64,000 nt of DNA from Candidatus Woesearchaeota archaeon (GTDB lineage: Archaea; Nanobdellota; Nanobdellia; Woesearchaeales; UBA11576). The notes below the pieces were generated by a model. It was not told the DNA's origin. It saw only the letters and a program-made list of their open reading frames with translations, and searched no databases. Below are positions 58,488 to 64,000 of the stretch, in pieces. The position numbers and the translations under genes were made by a program. The stretch lies in assembly GCA_018675335.1 (NCBI GenBank), contig JABGYH010000005.1, positions 62,001 through 126,000 on the forward strand, written 5' to 3'. The first letter of the stretch is position 1. Each line of letters begins with the position of its first letter.

Positions 58488-59009
58488 ATGGCTAGATTAA
58501 GAAAATTCGCGGCGTACAAAAGACTTGAGCGCCCATACACAAGAGTTAGTAAATATAGAGCTAAAAGCTACGTTAGAGCTCGTCCAAATTGTAAAGTAGT
58601 TCTTTATGACATGGGAAATGTGAAAGTAGAGTTTCCTTGTTCTATAATCCTTAAATCAAAAGCAGATATTCAAATTAGAGATAATGCACTTGAAGCAGCT
58701 AGACAAACTTCAAACAGACATTTAGTTAAAAAACTAGGTAAAAGCGAGTTCAGTATCAAAATTAGAGTATTCCCACATCATATTTTAAGAGAAAACCCAT
58801 TAGCAAGCGGTGCTGGTGCAGATCGTATGAGTACTGGAATGAAATGTAGTTTCGGAAAATCTATCGGTGTTGCAGCTCGACTTAAAAAAGGGCAACCAAT
58901 CATGCAAGTTAATGTTCCAAAAAAAGGAATCGCATTTGCTCGAACTGCATTAAGAAGAGCTAGTTCAAAAATGCCTTGTCCTTGTAGTATTGAAGTTATT
59001 AAAGAATAA
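58488..59009 (+). CDS. rpl10e: Ribosomal protein uL16 (L10e)
   Basis: 173 residues. Typical: MARLRKFAAYKRLERPYTR, RARPNCKVVLYDMGN, HHILRENPLASGAGADRMSTGM, and ARTALRRASSKMPCP. Large-subunit protein near the A-site and P-site. TATA-like TTTATAAATC (about 58429-58438) some 54 nt upstream, so a leader of about 29 nt. Stand-alone gene, followed 39 bp later by mscS on the same strand. Confidence 0.97.
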   Translation: MARLRKFAAYKRLERPYTRVSKYRAKSYVRARPNCKVVLYDMGNVKVEFPCSIILKSKADIQIRDNALEAARQTSNRHLVKKLGKSEFSIKIRVFPHHILRENPLASGAGADRMSTGMKCSFGKSIGVAARLKKGQPIMQVNVPKKGIAFARTALRRASSKMPCPCSIEVIKE

Positions 59010-59048
59010 ATTAAATAATACTTCAATTAAATTTTTTTCATATTCAAA

Positions 59049-60122
59049 ATGGATCTATATTCTATATTAAACCAATGGCTTGCGCCAATACCATTTCTTC
59101 AAAATAAAATAGCGCACGCAATAATCATATTTCTTGGATTCTTTATTTTATCAAAACTTTTTGTGTTCATAACTGAAAAAATCATTGTTAGAATAGTTAA
59201 AAAAACTAAAACTAAAGTTGATGATTTAATTCTTGATGCAATCAGAGGCCCAATAACCACAATACTTGTTTTATTTGGTTTATATCTAGGATCATCTTAT
59301 TTAATTTCACATGTAAAAGCAAATTTTGTTATATCGTCAATATTGTTTTCGGCAATTTTAGTTTTCTTTTTAATAATTATTCAAAGAATTTCAAAAATTC
59401 TTATAGATCATTATGGGACTAAATGGGCAAAAAAAACAAAATCAACTATTGATGATGCAATTCTTCCGCTTTTAAAAAAAATTCTGAATGTTATTTTTAT
59501 AATTCTTATAGGTCTTTGGATTTTAAGAATTTGGAATATTGACATAACAGGAGTTTTAGCAGGAGTAGGAATTGCAGGTCTCGCAATTGGTTTTGCAATT
59601 AAAGATAGCTTAGGCAATGTTTTTGGCGGTATTTCTTTATTATTTGATAAAGCGTTTCAAGTAGGAGATATGGTCGAGATTGAATCGGGAGTTAAAGGAA
59701 CTGTTGTTGATGTAGGAATTCGAAGTACTCGAATTAAAAATTTCGATAATGAATTAATGATTGTTCCAAATGGTCAATTAGCAAATAGTAGAATTACTAA
59801 TTATAATCAACCAAACATTCAAGCTCGAGTTGTTGTAGAATTTGGAGTTGAATATGGATCAAATCCTGATAACGTTAAAAAAGTTATTCTATCAACCATC
59901 AAATCTATTAAGAATGTTCTTAAAGATCCAGCACCTAGCGTTATGTTTATGTCAATGGCAGACTCAGCATTAGTTTTCAAAACTTATTTTTGGGTAGCAG
60001 ATATTGGTGAACGATTTTCAACTAAAGAAAACGCAACTAATTTAATTTACAAAGCACTTAACAAAGCTAAGATTGGAATTCCTTTTCCAACTCAAACAGT
60101 ATATGTTAAGAAACAAAAATAA
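59049..60122 (+). CDS. mscS: MscS-family mechanosensitive channel
   Basis: 357 residues. Several N-terminal membrane helices, then the pore helix ITGVLAGVGIAGLAIGFAIKDSLGNVFGGISLLFDKAF and the beta domain FQVGDMVEIESGVKGTVVDVGIRSTRIKNFDNELMIVPN that defines the family. The C-terminal cytoplasmic cage follows. Releases osmolytes under membrane tension. Its distance from uL16 (39 bp) suggests shared transcription. Confidence 0.95.
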   Translation: MDLYSILNQWLAPIPFLQNKIAHAIIIFLGFFILSKLFVFITEKIIVRIVKKTKTKVDDLILDAIRGPITTILVLFGLYLGSSYLISHVKANFVISSILFSAILVFFLIIIQRISKILIDHYGTKWAKKTKSTIDDAILPLLKKILNVIFIILIGLWILRIWNIDITGVLAGVGIAGLAIGFAIKDSLGNVFGGISLLFDKAFQVGDMVEIESGVKGTVVDVGIRSTRIKNFDNELMIVPNGQLANSRITNYNQPNIQARVVVEFGVEYGSNPDNVKKVILSTIKSIKNVLKDPAPSVMFMSMADSALVFKTYFWVADIGERFSTKENATNLIYKALNKAKIGIPFPTQTVYVKKQK

Positions 60123-60248
60123 ATTAAATAATTAATTCTCAATAAGATAACTTTAATTCTAACTTAACAATTAATTTAAGACTCCTCAATCAAATATTAA
60201 CTAAAATAAAACAGATGCATCTAAGCTAGTCTAACTTTCTAAATTCCC

Positions 60249-60257
60249 TATAATATT
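60249..60257 (+). promoter_or_regulatory. TATA box before the GC-rich island
   Basis: TATAATATT centred 27 nt before an ATG at 60279, the leaderless distance seen elsewhere here. It marks a transcript starting near 60279. Confidence 0.5.
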
Positions 60258-60278
60258 GATGCAAACAAAACACAAAAA

Positions 60279-60474
60279 ATGTCATCAAGGGCGCGTCCTA
60301 AGAATAATCAACAAAAAATAACTTCAGAACTTTTACATAAAAATAGCGGATGGGTGACCTTTCAGAAGAAGGGCGAAGGGGCCACCACATCCTGTGTTGA
60401 GATCTTCTAGGAAGATTGTGATTAAAAGCCAAAGAGTAAAAATTCTCGATTTTTTTTTGGACGAGATCTTTTTT
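60279..60474 (+). ncRNA. GC-rich transcribed island: structured RNA or 43-codon leaderless gene
   Basis: Between mscS and the AbrB-PhoU gene. The stretch 60345-60400 is near 58% GC in a region of about 25-30%. A hairpin folds at 60348-60392: GGATG/CATCC, GGTG/CACC and CCTTTC/GAAGGG (one G-T pair) with an 11-nt loop. A second has ATCTTC/GAAGAT (60402-60416), and a third TCTCG/CGAGA (60444-60466) ends in a T run. A frame of 43 codons (60279-60410) begins at the transcript start, but its codons (AGG, GCG, CGT, GGG) are unlike the rest of the genome, which favours RNA. I could not match it to SRP or RNase P RNA. Either reading is possible. Confidence 0.4.
60444..60474 (+). terminator. Hairpin with T run ending the GC-rich island
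   Basis: TCTCG (60444-60448) pairs with CGAGA (60462-60466) and is followed by TCTTTTTT. Looks like a factor-independent terminator, although archaeal terminators usually need only the T run. Confidence 0.4.
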
Positions 60475-60830
60475 CTTCTACTTCTAAGTATTTATTTTTT
60501 AATAAATCGTGTTCGATTTCATCAACGATAGAGGGTTTGTTTTTTAGTATTCTAAAATTCAATTATTATCCCCCACTAATATGTTAATCCTATATTCCTT
60601 CGAAAATATTACGGATTAAATTATATTAATCCAGCTACATATTTATAATTAACCTATATAATTTATAAAAAAACAAAAATCTATAAATTTTATAAACAAA
60701 CTAGAAACATTTATATAAGAAAACCCCAATTATCACTTTAAACACAATAAAACAACATATAAATCAATAAAATAAATATAAAAACAAATAATTAATTATA
60801 AAAACTAAATAAATATAAATAATTAAAATT
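60475..60830. other. AT-rich spacer, nothing recognised
   Basis: No open frame longer than about 60 codons and no tRNA shape seen. Mostly A/T runs with a short CCCCC patch near 60570. Confidence 0.4.
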
Positions 60831-60839
60831 TTTATATAA
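60831..60839 (+). promoter_or_regulatory. TATA box of the AbrB-PhoU gene
   Basis: TTTATATAA, about 70 nt before the ATT start, so a leader of about 42 nt carrying an SD. Confidence 0.5.
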
Positions 60840-60888
60840 TAAATACAAATCATACTTAATTCATACTCAAATTTAAAAATAGCATATT

Positions 60889-60895
60889 CGGGGGG
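60889..60895 (+). promoter_or_regulatory. G-run ribosome-binding site before an ATT start
   Basis: GGGGGG then A, seven bases before ATT at 60902. A run of Gs can pair with the CCUCC anti-SD with one wobble. It is the strongest RBS candidate at this gene and sits at the right distance for the ATT. Confidence 0.55.
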
Positions 60896-60901
60896 ATATT
60901 T

Positions 60902-61816
60902 ATTAAACGAAAAATTATTCAAATAGCAGGTAGTTCAAGCCTTGTTTGCTTACCTAAAAAATGGATTGACAAATATAATGTCAAAAAAGGCGATGAGATT
61001 GATCTAGAAGAACAAAATGATAAAATCATCGTATCTGCAGGAAATATTAATTATACTACTTCAACCGAACTAGAAATTACTAATCTGGAACCCATGACTT
61101 CTCGTTGTATCCATGCACTTTACAAAAAGGGAGTAGATGAAATCAAAATATCATTCAAACATCCCGAAGATATTTTAAAAGTACAAAATGCAATTGGTAA
61201 AGAAGCAGTAGGTTATGAAATTATTGATCAAGGAGATAATTATTGTAAAATTAAACATGTCTCAGGCGAATTTGAAGAATTCGATCCAGTTCTTAGAAGA
61301 ACATTTCTTCTTTTAATCTCAATGGCAGAAGAAGGATTGGTTGCAATTAAAAAAGAAGAATTTAACAGATTAAAAAGCATAGCATTTCTCGAAGAAGCAA
61401 ATAATAGATTTACAACTTCATGTCGAAGATTCTTAAACAAAAAAGGCCATAAAGAATTTGATAAAATTGGGCCAATTTATTATCTTGTTGAAGATTTAGA
61501 AAATCTCGCTGATGAATTCAAATACATGTACAAATATTTACAAGATCATCCAGTAAAAGATCCTGTCGATAAAAGAGTAATTAATCTTTACGAAGAAATA
61601 AATCAATTAATAAGATTATTTTACGAAATATTTTACAAATTTGATAAAGAGAAAGTAGTAAAGATTGGTAATTTAAGAAAAGAATTTATCCAAAAATCAA
61701 ATAAACTCTTTGAAAATGTAGAGGATAACCGAAATCTAAAAGTATTACATCACCTATTAGTAATTTTACAGAAAGTTTTTAATTTTGTAGGCCCATTATT
61801 AATTTACAAACTATAA
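60902..61816 (+). CDS. AbrB-PhoU phosphate-uptake-type regulator, probable ATT start
   Basis: 304 residues if it starts at the ATT at 60902. The frame then reads [M]-KRKIIQIAGSSSLVCLPKKW, the full SpoVT/AbrB DNA-binding start of archaeal PhoU regulators, whose relatives begin MKRK. Residues 1-45 are the AbrB domain (KKGDEIDLEEQNDKIIV); the helical PhoU-like rest follows (about 90-304, EFKYMYKYLQDHP). Without the ATT the first ATG is at 61094, which would lose the whole DNA-binding domain. No ATG, GTG or TTG occurs in frame between. A G-rich SD precedes the ATT. Regulates phosphate uptake by homology. Confidence 0.85.
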   Translation: MKRKIIQIAGSSSLVCLPKKWIDKYNVKKGDEIDLEEQNDKIIVSAGNINYTTSTELEITNLEPMTSRCIHALYKKGVDEIKISFKHPEDILKVQNAIGKEAVGYEIIDQGDNYCKIKHVSGEFEEFDPVLRRTFLLLISMAEEGLVAIKKEEFNRLKSIAFLEEANNRFTTSCRRFLNKKGHKEFDKIGPIYYLVEDLENLADEFKYMYKYLQDHPVKDPVDKRVINLYEEINQLIRLFYEIFYKFDKEKVVKIGNLRKEFIQKSNKLFENVEDNRNLKVLHHLLVILQKVFNFVGPLLIYKL

Positions 61817-61863
61817 AATAAAAACCACAAAACTAATAACAAAAAATCAATTTAATAAAATTT

Positions 61864-62874
61864 TTAATTTTTTTTCTTATCTATTTCATCCATCAAATAA
61901 GCTAAACCCGATTTAGGTTGAACTATTTTAAAACAACGTTTAATTTTTTCAGCAGTATCAAATGCCCCGTGCGAATCACACCCATAAACCGGAATTAAAT
62001 CAAATCTTTCTGCATAACCAAGACAGTTAGAATTAACAATTTCAATTCCTGATACTCCAAGTCGCACAAGTCGCTCAACAAGTTTTTCTTCTCCCCCAAA
62101 TTTAGAAACATCAGATACTAATCTATCCAAATGAGGAATTACCGAAACTCCCCTCAATGTAGATTCAATAATTGAAATTCCTTCAGATGAATCGTATAAT
62201 GATGTTTCAGGAAAATTATAACCTGAAAGATCAGAATTGACCGCCAGCTCATTTGCATCCCTTGCAGACTTAAATCTACTCGGATATTGCTCAAATAATG
62301 TTTGACCAACATGAAGTCTACTTGGACTTTTACTTGGACCAATTGTTCTGCTAACCACAGACCAATCCAAATCCAGTCCCCGATATATTCCATCTCTGCG
62401 AGTACTAATTTCAGCAACAATTTGTTTTAATCTAACAGTTCTATTCACATTAACTAAATCTAATTTTGTTTGAACACAATTATGATCGTAATCTGGAGCA
62501 TCAATTCCTAATCCAACAATATGAATTTTTTCAGAATTTCCAAAGTCATCTTTCAAACTAGTAGTAAGTTCAATTCCATGAACTAATGTAAGAATAGGAT
62601 TTTTTTGAGAAATAGCTACAGGAATAATAGTATATCCACTTCCCGAAACTAAATGCATTAGTCGGGGAGATTGAGTAAACTGCAGATTCATCCAAGCATC
62701 ACAAGTATCATGATCAGTTATGCCCAAATAAATATCTTTAGGATTTTCTTGTACTAAAACTCCTCTAACTATTTGAAGAATGGCTTCAAGAACATATTTC
62801 TCAATACTCCAAGTACCATCACTCACATTAGTGTGTGCATGCAAATTCGAAATTACAAAATCATTTGATGTCAT
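61864..62874 (-). CDS. PHP-domain phosphoesterase
   Basis: 336 residues with the four PHP motifs: NLHAHTNVSDG, GITDHDT, VHGIELTT, and IPHLDRL with the later YGCDSHGAF. Trinuclear-metal-type phosphoesterase fold. Such stand-alone PHP proteins include histidinol phosphatases and nucleoside-bisphosphate phosphatases; the substrate cannot be read here. No SD or TATA stands out. Confidence 0.88.
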   Translation of the reverse strand: MTSNDFVISNLHAHTNVSDGTWSIEKYVLEAILQIVRGVLVQENPKDIYLGITDHDTCDAWMNLQFTQSPRLMHLVSGSGYTIIPVAISQKNPILTLVHGIELTTSLKDDFGNSEKIHIVGLGIDAPDYDHNCVQTKLDLVNVNRTVRLKQIVAEISTRRDGIYRGLDLDWSVVSRTIGPSKSPSRLHVGQTLFEQYPSRFKSARDANELAVNSDLSGYNFPETSLYDSSEGISIIESTLRGVSVIPHLDRLVSDVSKFGGEEKLVERLVRLGVSGIEIVNSNCLGYAERFDLIPVYGCDSHGAFDTAEKIKRCFKIVQPKSGLAYLMDEIDKKKN

Positions 62875-62948
62875 TTTTATATTTTAATAATTTTTAAAAT
62901 TTAATTTGAATAATAAATATCATCTGAACTTATTCAAAACTAACACAA

Positions 62949-64000
62949 TTAATCCGAATAATTTAAATCCCTTAACTGCGCAGGAGAATATGAAAAATCA
63001 CCATGTCCAGCTAAAGTTCTTACAACCATGTGCAAATAATTAAATTGCACAATTCGTCTTTTAGCAATTAAATTTTCAGACCCTTCAACAGATCTATCAA
63101 TTAAATCATCAATAGTTTTTATTTCATTCATATGTAATTGAGTAGTGAAATCAGATAAACTTTTTTTTCGAACAGAATAAATAGAAATTCCATCAACAAC
63201 TAATTCCTCCCTATCAAAAAAGTATTTTGATGATAATCTATCAATTTCAGTATTAAGTGCATTACTCGCAAGTCTCAAATAATGCACAATATGTTTATGA
63301 TAAATCTTTTTTTTTGATTCAAATTCTCTCGGAGTTATTTCGCCCAATTCTAATTTTTCAAAAGCTCTTAATCCATATGTGTGAACAAAGAAAAATGCTT
63401 TTCTTATTGACCGATAAAACCTAGTTAAATTATATCCTTCACGAACATCTTTAGCATGCTCAACATATGCCTGCTCAAATTTATGTCGCAAAGCTCTTTT
63501 TTTGGGTTGTTTTAATCCTCCCTCTGCATGATCAAGCATCTCAAACATATCTTCCAAAATAAATGCATATTTAGATGGAGTATCAATTAAAACTGCCGCA
63601 TCAGAAACTGCTTTAGAACTTATTTCGCCCCGATTTGAAACTGCAGAATACACATCAGAAATTCCACTAACTACACCATCACGCCTACGCGTTTCAATAC
63701 CCAACATATAATTTCTAAAAGAAGCATCAGCTTTACGACGAATAGTTCGCTCATTTATGAAAGTTTCAAAAGGAATATCTTGTACACAAGTAGAATAAAA
63801 TTGCCTCTGTAAACTTGTCAAATTTAAATCAGTGTGAGTTTCAAATACTTCCAAAGATCTAATTAAATTTTTCCTATATGCATTACGAACAAGTTCAGGA
63901 TGTTTATGTTCTTCCACATCGGGCGCATGATTTTGCCAAGAAAGTATTGCATTTGCAACATAATCATAAAGTGCATTTTTAAGTTTAGTAGCACTCGAAT
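62949..64000 (-). CDS. Hypothetical helical protein (5' end outside window)
   Basis: About 350 residues in the window, open to base 64000, so 5'-partial. A GTG at 63917 could act as a start, but the frame continues upstream with coding-like codons (LKNALYDYVANAILSWQNHAPD), so the start is probably beyond the window. Soluble, mostly alpha helical, rich in Arg (RRKADASFRNYM, RKKSLSDF). No recognised domain. Downstream is the PHP gene, on the same strand. Confidence 0.65.
   Translation of the reverse strand, partial: SSATKLKNALYDYVANAILSWQNHAPDVEEHKHPELVRNAYRKNLIRSLEVFETHTDLNLTSLQRQFYSTCVQDIPFETFINERTIRRKADASFRNYMLGIETRRRDGVVSGISDVYSAVSNRGEISSKAVSDAAVLIDTPSKYAFILEDMFEMLDHAEGGLKQPKKRALRHKFEQAYVEHAKDVREGYNLTRFYRSIRKAFFFVHTYGLRAFEKLELGEITPREFESKKKIYHKHIVHYLRLASNALNTEIDRLSSKYFFDREELVVDGISIYSVRKKSLSDFTTQLHMNEIKTIDDLIDRSVEGSENLIAKRRIVQFNYLHMVVRTLAGHGDFSYSPAQLRDLNYSD

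Noticed and set aside
60348-60392. SRP RNA or RNase P RNA fragment
   Set aside because: Lacks the conserved SRP helix-8 loop and the RNase P CRI/CRV signatures; the fold is different.

Overview
The window is about 64 kb of AT-rich archaeal chromosome. Direct signs of an archaeon are eL21, uL16/L10e, aIF2-gamma, RNA polymerase subunit F/Rpo4, a DUF655 protein, a ZPR1-type zinc protein, archaeal SepF, and TATA boxes placed 24-30 nt before many start codons (leaderless or nearly leaderless genes). The very low GC content, many unrecognised secreted proteins and membrane proteins that start with a KKAQ-TVF segment suggest a DPANN archaeon, most like Woesearchaeota/Pacearchaeota. That placement is inference. 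There are no rRNA genes, IS elements or CRISPR arrays, and I found no tRNA.

Layout. (1) 1-7.8 kb, plus strand: a membrane VWA / VWA / coiled-coil / membrane protein / MoxR ATPase / DUF58 locus of the 'Bat-like' type. (2) 7.8-8.9 kb: a MNT nucleotidyltransferase and a HEPN partner broken by a one-base frameshift. (3) 8.9-35.2 kb, all minus strand: eleven genes for very large secreted or membrane proteins and their small partners. They form two parallel, apparently duplicated operons, 35.2->23.3 kb and 23.1->8.9 kb. Each holds a pilin-like KKAQ protein, a giant Cys-rich surface protein with a shared four-cysteine module, secreted accessory proteins, a small protein with paired cysteines and a multi-pass membrane protein. 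This is the best candidate for an undescribed system. (4) 35.4-45.7 kb: MetRS, two thiol-type lipoproteins, unknown proteins, a phosphoesterase, an MTA phosphorylase-APRT salvage operon, ZPR1 and SepF. (5) 46.1-49.7 kb: eL21-rpoF-DUF655 followed by trkA-trkH. (6) 49.7-56.3 kb: a nucleosidase gene interrupted by a stop codon, unknown proteins, a double-Lrp regulator, a P-loop kinase, aIF2-gamma and a HAD hydrolase. (7) 56.2-58.3 kb: a small pilin-like locus. (8) 58.4-64 kb: uL16, MscS, a GC-rich island that may be a structured RNA or a 43-codon gene, an AbrB-PhoU regulator that seems to start with ATT, a PHP phosphoesterase and an unknown gene running off the end.

Three genes are interrupted: HEPN by a frameshift, an unknown gene at 40.2-40.6 kb by a frameshift, and an MTA/SAH-nucleosidase-like gene by an in-frame TAA. 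Both frameshifts fall in short homopolymers, so sequencing error must be excluded before calling them decayed.
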